Origin: Rubrivirga marina | GTDB lineage: Bacteria; Bacteroidota; Rhodothermia; Rhodothermales; Rubricoccaceae | Assembly (NCBI RefSeq): GCF_002283365.1 | Contig: NZ_MQWD01000001.1 | Span: 497,694-561,693 of the forward strand | Direction of reading: 5' to 3' | Length of the DNA: 64,000 nt | Part shown: in pieces, positions 24,593-32,915 of the stretch | Layout of the letters: every line of letters starts with the position of its first letter | Numbering within the stretch: position 1 is the stretch's first letter | The notes under the pieces: model-generated | What the model saw: the letters and a program-made list of their open reading frames with translations, nothing else | Database searches by the model: none | What the model was told of the DNA's origin: nothing | Program-made: the position numbers and the translations under genes

Positions 24593-26122
24593 TCACGGCA
24601 GCGGCCCCACTTCGGCCTCGGCCGCCTCGACGAGCCTCCCGAGGCGGACGAGGTCGGCGGCGGCCTCAAGGTCGGGCTCGAACGCCGTGTCGTCGGTGCG
24701 GAACGGGACGCGCGCACGGATCGCGGCGTGGGCGGCCTCGACGCCGCGCCCAGCTCGAAGTGGACGCCGCAGGTCGAGCGCCTGCGCCGCGCACAGCGCC
24801 TCGACGGCCAGCACGCGCTCCGCATTCTCGACGATCCGCAGCGCCTTCCGCGCACCCCACGCGCCCATCGACACGTGGTCCTCCTGCCCGCGGCTCGACG
24901 GGATCGAGTCCACCGACGCCGGGTGCGCGAGCGTCTTGTTCTCACTGACGAGCGACGCTGCCACATACTGCGGGATCATGAAGCCGGACTGGAGGCCGGA
25001 CCGCTCCACCAGGAACGGAGGGAGCCCGTCACCACCATCCACCAGCAGGTACGTCCGGCGCTCGGAGATCGACGCCCACTCGGCGACCGCGACCGAGGCC
25101 GTGTCCATCGCGATCGCCAGCGGCTGCCCGTGGAAGTTGCCCGCCGAGACGACGTCGGGCTGGCCGTCCCGGTCGAACACGAGCGGGTTGTCCGTCACGG
25201 CGTTCAGCTCGCGCTCGACGACGTCGGCGACGTACGCCAGCGCGTCGCGGCTGGCGCCGTGGACCTGCGGCACGCAGCGGATCGAGTACGGGTCCTGCAC
25301 CCGGTCGCAGTCGGCGTGGCTGGGTCCGATCTCGGAGCCCTCGAGGAGCCGCCGCACCGCCTCCGCCGACTGGGCGTGGCCCGGGTGGCGGCGGACCTCC
25401 GCGACGCGCGCGTCGAACGGCCGCGCCGAGCCGAACCGGGCCTCCAGCGTCAGCGAAGCGACGACGTCGGCCGTCGTCGCGAGGCGTCGGGCGCGGGTCA
25501 CGACCTCGACGGCGTGGGCCAGCATGAACTGCGTGCCGTTGATGAGCGCGAGCCCGTCCTTGGCGCCGGGCGCCACCGGCGCCACGCCCGCCTCGGCGAG
25601 CGCGCGGGCCGCCTCGACCGGGCCCTCGGTGCCCCACACCTTGCCTTCGCCGAGCAGCACGAGCGCGAGGTGCGAGAGCGGCGCGAGGTCGCCCGAGGCG
25701 CCGAGGCTCCCCTGCTCCGGCACGACCGGGATGAGGTCGTGCTCCAGCAGATCCAGCAGCCCGCGGACGACGTCCGGCGACACGCCGGACACACCGAGCC
25801 CGAGCGCGTGCGCCTTCAGCGCCACCATCCGCCGCGTGATCGCCTTCGGCACCGGCGCCCCGACCCCACACGCGTGCGACCGCAGCAGGTTGACCTGGAG
25901 CTGCGCCGTGTCCGCCGGCCCGATCCGCTCCGACTTCAGCGCGCCGAAGCCGGTGTTGAGGCCGTAGTGCGCGCGGCCGTCGGCGAGCGCGGCCTCGACG
26001 AGCGCGCGGCTCCGCGCGACGCGGCCGTCCGGCCGGCGGAGGTCGTCGGCGAGCGACGCGAGCGACGCGTCGAGATCGGCGTCGAGCGTGTCGAGGCGGA
26101 GGGTCTGGATCGTGTCGGTCAT
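24593..26122 (-). CDS. hutH: Histidine ammonia-lyase
   Basis: A 509-residue enzyme that turns L-histidine into urocanate and ammonia. The Ala142-Ser143-Gly144 triad (GSLGASGDLAPLSH), which cyclises to the MIO electrophile, is at exactly the position known in Pseudomonas HAL. Also present are YGLNTGFG near residue 53, QEDHVSMG and NFHGQPLAIAMD. The start ATG 26122 gives the family length; the frame stays open upstream without homology. It lies 151 bp downstream of hutU, but three hairpins fill the gap, so its expression may be uncoupled from hutU. Confidence 0.96.
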   Translation of the reverse strand: MTDTIQTLRLDTLDADLDASLASLADDLRRPDGRVARSRALVEAALADGRAHYGLNTGFGALKSERIGPADTAQLQVNLLRSHACGVGAPVPKAITRRMVALKAHALGLGVSGVSPDVVRGLLDLLEHDLIPVVPEQGSLGASGDLAPLSHLALVLLGEGKVWGTEGPVEAARALAEAGVAPVAPGAKDGLALINGTQFMLAHAVEVVTRARRLATTADVVASLTLEARFGSARPFDARVAEVRRHPGHAQSAEAVRRLLEGSEIGPSHADCDRVQDPYSIRCVPQVHGASRDALAYVADVVERELNAVTDNPLVFDRDGQPDVVSAGNFHGQPLAIAMDTASVAVAEWASISERRTYLLVDGGDGLPPFLVERSGLQSGFMIPQYVAASLVSENKTLAHPASVDSIPSSRGQEDHVSMGAWGARKALRIVENAERVLAVEALCAAQALDLRRPLRAGRGVEAAHAAIRARVPFRTDDTAFEPDLEAAADLVRLGRLVEAAEAEVGPLP

Positions 26123-26165
26123 CGGTTGGGAAGCATCAGTCTGGCGTGGCCTCCAGTACGGAGTC

Positions 26166-26189
26166 CCCCCTCCTCCGATGAGGAGGGGG
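26166..26189. terminator. Perfect 10-bp stem hairpin between hutU and hutH
   Basis: CCCCCTCCTC, loop CGAT, GAGGAGGGGG. It is followed by a second G run (CAGGGGGGGT). It lies 44 nt before the hutH start, so it may also act as a leader structure. Confidence 0.5.
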
Positions 26190-26219
26190 ACAGGGGGGGT
26201 CCGTCGCGGCGGCCCCCTT

Positions 26220-26239
26220 CCGCCTCGGCGCCGAGGCGG
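26220..26239. terminator. Gene-end palindrome downstream of hutU
   Basis: An exact copy of CCGCCTCGGCGCCGAGGCGG, a perfect 20-bp palindrome, the consensus of a family found at gene ends throughout the window. Confidence 0.55.
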
Positions 26240-26252
26240 GCGCGGCCGGGCC

Positions 26253-26273
26253 GGGCGCACCGCCGGTGCGCCC
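26253..26273 (-). terminator. Hairpin directly after the hutU stop codon
   Basis: GGGCGCACC, loop GCC, GGTGCGCCC form a perfect 9-bp stem whose last base touches the hutU stop codon at 26274. It lacks a U tract. Confidence 0.55.
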
Positions 26274-27941
26274 CTACGGGGACGGCACGCTCGGCAGGTC
26301 GACGCCGCGCTCGGCGGCCGTCTCGATCGCCGTCTCGTAGCCCGCGTCGGCGTGGCGCATGACGCCCGTGCCGGGGTCGGCCGTGAGGACGCGCTGGAGG
26401 CGCCGGCCGCCGGACTCGGTCCCGTCGGCGACGCAGACCATCCCCGAGTGCATCGAGTACCCGATCCCGACGCCGCCGCCGTGGTGGAGGCTCACCCACG
26501 AGGCTCCGCACGCCGTGTTCAGCATGGCGTTGAGGAGCGGCCAGTCGCCGATCGCGTCCGACCCGTCCTTCATCCCCTCGGTCTCGCGGTTCGGGGAGGC
26601 GACCGAGCCCGTGTCCAGGTGATCGCGGCCGATCACGAGCGGCGCGCTCACCCGGCCCTTCTCGACGAGCCAGTTGAACCGCTCACCGGCCTCGGCGCGC
26701 TCGCCGTACTCGAGCCAGCAGATCCGCGCCGGGAGGCCTTGGAAGTGGACCTTCTCGCGCGCCATCGTGATCCAGCGGCGGAGGTGCTCCTTCTCGGGGA
26801 AGAGGTCGAGGATCGCGTCGTCTGTGACCGCGATGTCGGCGGGGTCGCCGGAGAGTGCGGCCCAGCGGAACGGGCCGGAGCCCTTGCAGAAGAGCGGGCG
26901 GATGTACTCGGGCACGAAGCCCGGGATCTCGAACGCGTCGGCCCGGCCACGGCGGTCGGCGACCTGCCCGCGGAGGTTGTTGCCGTAGTCGAAGGCGACG
27001 GCGCCCGCCCTCTGGAGCGCGAGGAGCGCGTCGACGTGGGCCTCCATGCTGTCGAGCACGGCGTCCTCGTACGCCACCGGATCCGCCTCCCGAAACGCCG
27101 CGGCCTCGTCGAGGCCGGTGCCCGCCGGGACGTAACCCACGCGGAGGTCGTGCGCCGAGGTCTGGTCCGTGACCACGTCGACCTCGGTGCCGCGGCGGAC
27201 CAGCTCGGGCAGGACCTCGGCCGCGTTTCCGACGAGCCCGACCGACAGCGCCTCGCCCTTGGCCCTCGCGCCCTCGACCCAGCCGAGCGCCTCGTCGAGG
27301 TCGTGCGAGAGGCGGTCGCAGTAGCCCTGCTCCACGCGGCGCCGGATCCGGGCCTCGTCCACGTCGACGCCGAGGAAGGCGGCCCCGTTCATCGTCGCCG
27401 CGAGCGGCTGGGCGCCGCCCATGCCGCCGAGGCCGGCCGTCACGACCAGCCGGCCGCTCAGGTCACCGCCGAAGTGCTGCCGGGCACAGGCCGCGAACGT
27501 CTCGAACGTCCCCTGCAGGATCCCCTGCGTGCCGATGTAGATCCAGCTTCCGGCCGTCATCTGGCCGTACATCGTCAGGCCCTCAGCCTCGAGCTGGCGG
27601 AAGGTGTCCCAGTTGGCCCAGCGCGGGACGAGCCATGAGTTGGCGATCAGCACGCGCGGCGCCTCGTCGTGCGTCCGGAACACGCCGACGGGCTTGCCCG
27701 ACTGGACGAGCAGCGTCTCGTCGTCTTTCAGCCGCTTCAGCGTGTCCACGATCGTGTGGAACGACGGCCAGTCGCGGGCGGCCTTCCCGGACCCGCCGTA
27801 GACGACGAGGTCCTCGGGCCGCTCGGCGACCTCGGGGTCGAGGTTGTTCATGAGCATCCGCATCGCGGCCTCCTGGTGCCAGCCGCGGCAGCTCAGATCG
27901 CTCCCGCGCGGCGCGCGGACGGTCGGGACGGTCTCGGTCAT
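26274..27941 (-). CDS. hutU: Urocanate hydratase
   Basis: A 555-residue urocanase that adds water to urocanate to give 4-imidazolone-5-propionate, using tightly bound NAD+. The sequence shows [24 protein letters not shown] at the start, the Rossmann stretch [17 protein letters not shown], and the signature region [33 protein letters not shown] and [22 protein letters not shown]. The start ATG 27941 fits the family; the frame extends further upstream without homology. It is the first hut gene and diverges from an Lrp/AsnC regulator, with an 18-bp palindrome between them. Confidence 0.97.
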   Translation of the reverse strand: MTETVPTVRAPRGSDLSCRGWHQEAAMRMLMNNLDPEVAERPEDLVVYGGSGKAARDWPSFHTIVDTLKRLKDDETLLVQSGKPVGVFRTHDEAPRVLIANSWLVPRWANWDTFRQLEAEGLTMYGQMTAGSWIYIGTQGILQGTFETFAACARQHFGGDLSGRLVVTAGLGGMGGAQPLAATMNGAAFLGVDVDEARIRRRVEQGYCDRLSHDLDEALGWVEGARAKGEALSVGLVGNAAEVLPELVRRGTEVDVVTDQTSAHDLRVGYVPAGTGLDEAAAFREADPVAYEDAVLDSMEAHVDALLALQRAGAVAFDYGNNLRGQVADRRGRADAFEIPGFVPEYIRPLFCKGSGPFRWAALSGDPADIAVTDDAILDLFPEKEHLRRWITMAREKVHFQGLPARICWLEYGERAEAGERFNWLVEKGRVSAPLVIGRDHLDTGSVASPNRETEGMKDGSDAIGDWPLLNAMLNTACGASWVSLHHGGGVGIGYSMHSGMVCVADGTESGGRRLQRVLTADPGTGVMRHADAGYETAIETAAERGVDLPSVPSP

Positions 27942-27962
27942 GGGCGGCGAGTCGGGGTTCGC

Positions 27963-27970
27963 ATCCAGGG
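27963..27970 (-). promoter_or_regulatory. Candidate -7 box of hutU
   Basis: On the minus strand TACCCTGG lies about 30 nt before the hutU ATG, the usual distance in this window. It is close to the TATCCTGG proposed for the T6SS sigma gene. Confidence 0.35.
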
Positions 27971-27977
27971 TAGAGCG

Positions 27978-27995
27978 GTCGGCCCCGGGGCCGAC
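27978..27995. promoter_or_regulatory. 18-bp perfect palindrome between hutU and the Lrp/AsnC gene
   Basis: GTCGGCCCCGGGGCCGAC is fully self-complementary and lies just upstream of the hutU -7 box, where an activator or repressor would act. It is a candidate operator for the divergent Lrp/AsnC protein. A hairpin role is possible but less logical between divergent genes. Confidence 0.5.
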
Positions 27996-28074
27996 AGAGG
28001 GATTCGAAGGTTCTGGACCCGATCCGCCGTCGATCCGTCGGAGACATCCCCCAATCCCGCGCCAACCCTCCGGC

Positions 28075-28518
28075 ATGGACCCCATCGACCATCGGATCCT
28101 CGACGAGCTTCAGCGCGACGCGCGGCTCACCTTCGCCGAGCTGGGTCGCCGCGTCGGCCTCTCGCCGCCAGCCGTCTCCGAGCGCGTCGCCCGCCTCGAA
28201 GCCGACGGCGTGATCACGGGCTACCACGCCGCGCTCGACCTCGCCCGCCTCGGGCGCCCCGTGCAAGCGGTGCTCCACCTCCAGGTCGACCGCGCGCGCT
28301 ACGGGCGGGCGCTCGAGAAAGTCCAGGAGCTCGACGAGGTCCTCGTTTGCTACCGCACGACCGGGAGCTCGTCACTGCTTATGATCGTGGCCGTCCCCTC
28401 GATGGAGGCGATGGAGGTCCTCATCGACAAGCTGCTCCCACTGGGGGAGCCGGTCACGCAGATGATCCTCTCGACGCCCATCGCGCGGCGGCCCGTGACG
28501 CCGACGTGCCGTTCGTGA
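28075..28518 (+). CDS. Lrp/AsnC-family transcriptional regulator
   Basis: A 147-residue regulator. The N-terminal helix-turn-helix is [38 protein letters not shown], a very typical Lrp/AsnC opening. The RAM (amino-acid-binding) domain follows, with [18 protein letters not shown] and [33 protein letters not shown]. Such proteins sense amino acids as octamers or dimers. Because it diverges from hutU over a 133-bp gap with a palindrome, it is a good candidate for the histidine-utilisation regulator, in place of the HutC repressor of other bacteria. The ligand is not known. Confidence 0.9.
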   Translation: MDPIDHRILDELQRDARLTFAELGRRVGLSPPAVSERVARLEADGVITGYHAALDLARLGRPVQAVLHLQVDRARYGRALEKVQELDEVLVCYRTTGSSSLLMIVAVPSMEAMEVLIDKLLPLGEPVTQMILSTPIARRPVTPTCRS

Positions 28519-28594
28519 CGGCCTCGCGGGGACTGGTGCATAAAGACGGGCGGAGCCCTCCATGAAGGGGAAGCGGCGCCCGGGGAGGGCGCTC

Positions 28595-28602
28595 TAGTTT
28601 CC
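28595..28602 (+). promoter_or_regulatory. Candidate -7 box upstream of the STAS-like gene
   Basis: TAGTTTCC lies 33 nt before the ATG at 28628 and matches TAnnTT. Confidence 0.4.
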
Positions 28603-28627
28603 CTTCCCTTCCCCGATCCTCCTCCGG

Positions 28628-29029
28628 ATGCCGTACGACGTCACGATTCTGCCGGATTCCCGCACCGGGCTCGCCGTCGGCACGGGAGACGTGACCGGGA
28701 CGGACCTGGCCCACGCCTGCGGGGCGATCGTCCACCACGCGCTGTGGGAGAACGGCTTCAACGAAGTATGGGACCTCTCGGCCGCCGTCCAGGTCGACGT
28801 CACGCCGGAGGAGCTCGAGCGGCTCGTCGAGGTCGCCTACGAGCACGCCGACGAACTCGGCCAGAACCGCGTCGCGTTCGTCTCGACGCGCGACGCCGTG
28901 GCCGTGCTGATCCGGCTGTTCGAGCGGCGGACGGCCGACCTCGGCCGGACGTACCGGGTCGTCCGCACGCGCGCCGAGGCGGCCGAGTGGCTCGGCGTCG
29001 CGCTCCCCCCCGACGGCAGGGCCGGCTAA
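28628..29029 (+). CDS. Small SpoIIAA/STAS-like protein, unknown function
   Basis: A 133-residue soluble protein. The alternating pattern (YDVTILPDSRTGLAVGTGDVTGTDL, FNEVWDLSAAVQVDVTPEELERLVEVAYEHA, RVAFVSTRDAVAVLIRLFERR) looks like the SpoIIAA/STAS fold, in which a strand, the D-L-S segment and a long helix are conserved. In related proteins an Asp-Ser turn serves as a regulatory or phosphorylation site; here DLS is at about residues 49-51. It stands alone between the Lrp gene and the convergent ppc. The role is unknown. Confidence 0.6.
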   Translation: MPYDVTILPDSRTGLAVGTGDVTGTDLAHACGAIVHHALWENGFNEVWDLSAAVQVDVTPEELERLVEVAYEHADELGQNRVAFVSTRDAVAVLIRLFERRTADLGRTYRVVRTRAEAAEWLGVALPPDGRAG

Positions 29030-29052
29030 GGCCACGACGACGCCGAGGCCGG

Positions 29053-31878
29053 CTACCCCGTCGACTGCATCGCGGCAGCGATGGCGTTGACCGACAGGAG
29101 GAGCGCCCGGCGGAGCGCGTCGTCGCCCTCGGCGCCGGCGCGCCAGCGGCGCATGAGGTCGAGCTGGACGAGGTTGAGCACGTCGGTCGCCGGGTTCCGG
29201 TAGCGGATCGTGGCGGCGATGGCGCGCGTCGGGTCCAGCAGCTCGTCGCGGCGGGCGACGCGGAGGAGCGCGGTCTCGGCCCGCGAGAACTCGGTCTCCA
29301 CGGCCTCGAACGGCGCGCGACTCGCGCCCGACGCCTCGGCGAGCCGGCTGTAGCGGCGCCCGACGACGAGCCGCGCGCGGGCCATCTCGCGGAGCGCGTT
29401 GCCGGTGATGGCCTGGAAAAAGGGCCACTCGTCCTGGAGGGCGCGCAGGAGCTCGAGGTCGTCGCCGGTGATGGCCTCCGCCAGCGCCGCGCCGACGCCG
29501 TACCAGCCGGGCGCCGTGAACCGCGGCTGCGTCCATGAGAAGACCCACGGGATGGCCCGGAGCCCGTCGAAGTCGAGCTCCCCGACGCCCTTCCGCGAGA
29601 TCGGCCGGGAGGCGATGGAGAGCCCGGCGATGTGGGCGATGGGCGTGGCGCTCGCGTACCACGGCCAGAAGTCGTCGGCGTCGATGAGGGCGCGGTAGGC
29701 GTCCATCGAGCGGTCGGCGAGGCGCTCCATGAGCGCGTGGGCGTCGTCGGAGGGCGCGGCGGCCGTGGCCGCCTCGGCGTCGAGGCGGGCCTGCTCGGCG
29801 TCGGCGAGGGCGCCGAGTTGGGCGTGGACGATCTGCTCGAGGTGCCGCCGCGCGATGCCGGGCAGCGCGTAGCGGAACGAGATGACCTCGCCCTGCTCCG
29901 TGAACCGGATCCGCCCCGTCTGCGCGACCGGCGGCATGGCGCGGATGGCCTGGCCCGCGCGGCCTCCGCCCCGCCCCACGGTCCCGCCGCGGCCGTGGAA
30001 AAAGCGGAGGTCGACGCCGTGCCGGCGGCACGTCTCGGCGATGGCGCCCTGCGCCTTGTGGAGCGACCAGTTGGCCTGCCAGTAACCGCCGTCCTTGTTC
30101 GAGTCGGAGTAGCCGAGCATGACCTCCTGCATCCCGCCCCGCGCCTTCAGGTGCTCGGCGTAGACCTCGTTCTCGAACAGGGCCGACAGAAGCGCCGGAC
30201 CCGCCTCGAGGTCGGCGATCGTTTCGAGCAGCGGGACCGCGTCGATGGGGCTCTCCACTCGCCCGTCGGCGTGCCGCCGCCACAGCCCGACTTCCTTCGC
30301 CAGCAGGAGCACTTCGAGCACGTCGCTGACGGCGTCCGTCATCGACACGATGTACGAGCCGATGGACGCGGGCTCGTCTTCGATGGCGCGCTTGGCGACG
30401 CGGAGCGCGCTGAGGATCCGGTCGGTGGTCTCGCCGACCTCGCCACCGAGGCGGATGAACGGCCGCGGGTTCTTCAGTTCGCGGGTCAGAAGCTCCAGCC
30501 GCTCGTCTTCCCCGAGGCGGGCATAGTCGGCCTCGACGTCGGCGCGCGCGAGGAGGTCGGCGACGGCCTCCTCGTGGAGGCGCGAGTGCTGGCGGAGGTC
30601 GAGGGCGGCGAGGTGGAACCCGAACGTGGCGGCGCGGACGCGGGCGTCGGCCAGCGGCCCGGACTCGGCGAGCGGGGCCAGCCCGGCCTGCCGGAGCGCG
30701 TCGGCGATGAGGTCGAGGTCGGCGCGGAAGGCGGCGCCGTCGTAGGCCGGCGCGACGCCGGGGCCCCGCGTCTGGCCGGAGTCGCCGTCGGGGAGCGTCT
30801 CGATGAGGCGGTCGAGCTTCGAGGCCATCTGCATGACCTTGAGCCGGACCGGCTCGCGCGCGTTCTGGCGCCACCGCCGCTCGGGCAGCCGGACCGTCTC
30901 CCGGTCGGCCTCGACCGAGTCCCACAGCTCGGGCGGGAACTCGACCTGGTGGTCGCTCACGGAGAGGTCGCGGCGGAGGACGTCGAGGCCGCGGCGGTGG
31001 AGGCGGAGCGCGTCCTCGCGGTGCGCGCGGAGCGTCCACTCCGTGACCTCGGCCGTCACGTTCGGGTTGCCGTCGCGGTCGCCGCCGATCCACGACCGGT
31101 ACTTCAGGAACGCGAGCGGCTCGCCGGGCGACTCGCCGTAGGTCTCGCGAAAGGCCCGCCGGAGGTCGGCGTGGATCTTCGGGACGACGTCCCAGATGCT
31201 CGTCGCCACGAAGTAGAGCCCGTGGCGGACCTCGTCCTGGACGGTCACGGCGGCCGGGCGAACCTCGTCGGTAGCGAGGAGCAGGCGGAGCCGGTCGAGC
31301 GCCTCCTCCTCGGCCTCGGCGGCCTCGGCCGGCGTGAGCGGGGCCTGGCCCGTGAGCCGGTCGAGCGCCTCGGCGGCCTCCTGCTGGTGGAGCAACACGC
31401 TCCGGCGGCGGGCCTCCGTCGGGTGCGCCGTCAGCGTCGGCTGGATGTCAAGCGTGGCGACCAACTGGCGGGCCTCCTCCGCGGACCGGCCGTCCTGCCT
31501 GAGCACGGCGACGGCCTCCTGGATCGACTCCCCACGCGGCCGCTCGGCCGAGGCGCCCATCTCGCGCTCGCGGTTGACGCGGACGATCTCGATCTGCTCG
31601 GCCTTGTTGACGAGGTGGAAGTAAGCCGTCAGCGTTCGGAGCACGGCCGCCAGCGTGTCGACGGACGCACCCTCGATGTCGTCGGCGAGGGCGTCGAAGG
31701 CGGCGGGGCCGTCGCCGCGGACGCGGGCGAGCCAGCCGGCGGCGAGGTCGGTCGGGCCGTCGCCGTAGCGCTCGCGGGCGACCTGGAGCACGAGCCGCTC
31801 GACGAGGGCGACGCGGCGGGCGTGGACGTCGGTGAGGCCGGCGGCGGTGGCGGCGTCGAGGGCGGCGGGGTCGGGCAC
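29053..31878 (-). CDS. ppc: Phosphoenolpyruvate carboxylase
   Basis: Adds bicarbonate to PEP to make oxaloacetate, refilling the TCA cycle. The protein is 941 residues from the GTG at 31878; a second GTG at 31944 would add 22 residues, but a TACTTTGG box at 31903-31910 lies 25-32 nt before 31878 and favours the shorter form. Catalytic motifs are LTAHPTEARRRS (active-site His), GGDRDGNPNVT, MLGYSDSNKDGGY and FFHGRGGTVGRGGG. The family normally ends in QNTG; here the end is QSTG. A cytosolic tetramer in the family. It diverges from an outer-membrane protein gene. Confidence 0.95.
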   Translation of the reverse strand: MPDPAALDAATAAGLTDVHARRVALVERLVLQVARERYGDGPTDLAAGWLARVRGDGPAAFDALADDIEGASVDTLAAVLRTLTAYFHLVNKAEQIEIVRVNREREMGASAERPRGESIQEAVAVLRQDGRSAEEARQLVATLDIQPTLTAHPTEARRRSVLLHQQEAAEALDRLTGQAPLTPAEAAEAEEEALDRLRLLLATDEVRPAAVTVQDEVRHGLYFVATSIWDVVPKIHADLRRAFRETYGESPGEPLAFLKYRSWIGGDRDGNPNVTAEVTEWTLRAHREDALRLHRRGLDVLRRDLSVSDHQVEFPPELWDSVEADRETVRLPERRWRQNAREPVRLKVMQMASKLDRLIETLPDGDSGQTRGPGVAPAYDGAAFRADLDLIADALRQAGLAPLAESGPLADARVRAATFGFHLAALDLRQHSRLHEEAVADLLARADVEADYARLGEDERLELLTRELKNPRPFIRLGGEVGETTDRILSALRVAKRAIEDEPASIGSYIVSMTDAVSDVLEVLLLAKEVGLWRRHADGRVESPIDAVPLLETIADLEAGPALLSALFENEVYAEHLKARGGMQEVMLGYSDSNKDGGYWQANWSLHKAQGAIAETCRRHGVDLRFFHGRGGTVGRGGGRAGQAIRAMPPVAQTGRIRFTEQGEVISFRYALPGIARRHLEQIVHAQLGALADAEQARLDAEAATAAAPSDDAHALMERLADRSMDAYRALIDADDFWPWYASATPIAHIAGLSIASRPISRKGVGELDFDGLRAIPWVFSWTQPRFTAPGWYGVGAALAEAITGDDLELLRALQDEWPFFQAITGNALREMARARLVVGRRYSRLAEASGASRAPFEAVETEFSRAETALLRVARRDELLDPTRAIAATIRYRNPATDVLNLVQLDLMRRWRAGAEGDDALRRALLLSVNAIAAAMQSTG

Positions 31879-31902
31879 GGGACGGGCGGAAGAGATGGGC
31901 CT

Positions 31903-31910
31903 CCAAAGTA
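31903..31910 (-). promoter_or_regulatory. Candidate -7 box of ppc
   Basis: On the minus strand TACTTTGG is one of the closest matches in the window to the Bacteroidota -7 consensus TAnnTTTG and is well placed for the GTG start at 31878. Confidence 0.45.
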
Positions 31911-32040
31911 CCCGGCGGCCCCACCGGCGGTCCCCTCGATCCACGGAAGCGCTTCGTTCCCAGCGGCTCGGCCCACCTCGACGGCAGCGGGGGAACGCTT
32001 GCGCCTCCCCAAGGGCAGCGCCCGTCTTTAGCCTCCGACC

Positions 32041-32574
32041 ATGCGCCCTCTCCTACTCGCCCTCCTCTGCGCTGCGGCGCATGCACAGCCCGCCGTCGAC
32101 GTGTCCACCGCCGGGGGCGTCGTCGTGACGGAGTACGACGCCGCGAGCGTTCCGTCTACCGTCGCTGGGATCGGGGCGGTCGCCGCGACGATCGCGCCCG
32201 GTCTGCCACGCGGGCTCCGCGGTGTAGCGACGCTCGCGTTCGGGCCGGGCACCGGACGCTTCGACCACGGGAGGCTGGCGGCGATCGGGTTGAGCGTCGA
32301 GGCGCCGCTCAGCGGCGGACGAAACGGTGCGTACGTCGCCCTCGGCGGCGCCTGGCTCGACTTCGACAACTACGACCCATCGGGGTGCCATCCCGACGAG
32401 GGGTGCCTGTACGAGAGCATCTCCATCCAGCCCCACGTGGGGCTGGCCGTGACGGGCGGCCTCGGCGCCCGCGTCCCCCTCGGCCGGTTCTACGTCGAGC
32501 CGGCGCTCTCCGCGACGGTCTGGGACGACGTGCTGGTCGGCGCCCGGCTCGGCCTCGGCTGGCGGCTCCGGTAG
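32041..32574 (+). CDS. Small outer-membrane beta-barrel-like protein
   Basis: A 177-residue exported protein with signal peptide MRPLLLALLCAAAHAQ. The mature part alternates short polar turns and amphipathic strands (GVVVTEYDAASVPSTVAGIGAVAATI, NGAYVALGGAWLDFDNYD, HVGLAVTGGLGARVPLGRFYVEPALSATVWDDVLVGARLGLGWRLR) and ends in a strand with a C-terminal Arg, as expected for a small outer-membrane barrel. Two Cys in SGCHPDEGC could form a loop disulfide. There is no functional motif. It diverges from ppc. Confidence 0.65.
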   Translation: MRPLLLALLCAAAHAQPAVDVSTAGGVVVTEYDAASVPSTVAGIGAVAATIAPGLPRGLRGVATLAFGPGTGRFDHGRLAAIGLSVEAPLSGGRNGAYVALGGAWLDFDNYDPSGCHPDEGCLYESISIQPHVGLAVTGGLGARVPLGRFYVEPALSATVWDDVLVGARLGLGWRLR

Positions 32575-32585
32575 ACCGGCTCGCC

Positions 32586-32605
32586 CCGCCTCGGCGCCGA
32601 GGCGG
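32586..32605 (+). terminator. Gene-end palindrome after the 32041 barrel gene
   Basis: An exact copy of the 20-bp palindrome CCGCCTCGGCGCCGAGGCGG, 12 nt after the stop codon. Confidence 0.55.
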
Positions 32606-32711
32606 CCGGGGTCCGTACCCTCCGGCCGGTCCACCCGCACGTTCAGGCTCACCGACAGCCTCTTCGTCGCCGCCGCGCTGTGCACGATCGTCGCCCTCAG
32701 GGAGCGGCTCC

Positions 32712-32915
32712 ATGCCCGAGGCGCCCGTGCCCGTCCACGACGACGCGTTCTCGATCCTCGACCCGCCCGCCATCTTCCGGCTGCTCCTTGGCGCCGGCCT
32801 CCGCACCGTGGCGAAGGCGGGGCCGGCCACCCTCATCGGCTCGCTCGGGACGGCGCTCGGAACGTTCGTCGGGGTCTGGGTGGCCGGCGTGGTGCTCTCG
32901 GCCCTTCTCGGCTAG
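32712..32915 (+). CDS. Putative 67-residue membrane microprotein
   Basis: An open frame from ATG 32712: an acidic N terminus (MPEAPVPVHDDAFSILDPP), an amphipathic stretch (AIFRLLLGAGLRTVAKAG) and one clear membrane helix (LIGSLGTALGTFVGVWVAGVVLSALLG). Codon use resembles the neighbours. Its stop codon overlaps that of the convergent glycosyltransferase (CTAG). The 97 nt upstream can also be read as a hydrophobic fragment (RLTDSLFVAAALCTIVALRERL) in another frame, so a decayed longer gene is possible. Confidence 0.45.
   Translation: MPEAPVPVHDDAFSILDPPAIFRLLLGAGLRTVAKAGPATLIGSLGTALGTFVGVWVAGVVLSALLG

Noticed and set aside
29632-32031. Plus-strand frame of 799 codons over ppc
   Set aside because: Shadow of ppc; no motif.
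32620-32711. Hydrophobic fragment RLTDSLFVAAALCTIVALRERL before the 32712 microprotein
   Set aside because: No start codon in that frame and only about 22 residues. It could be a decayed gene but cannot be supported.
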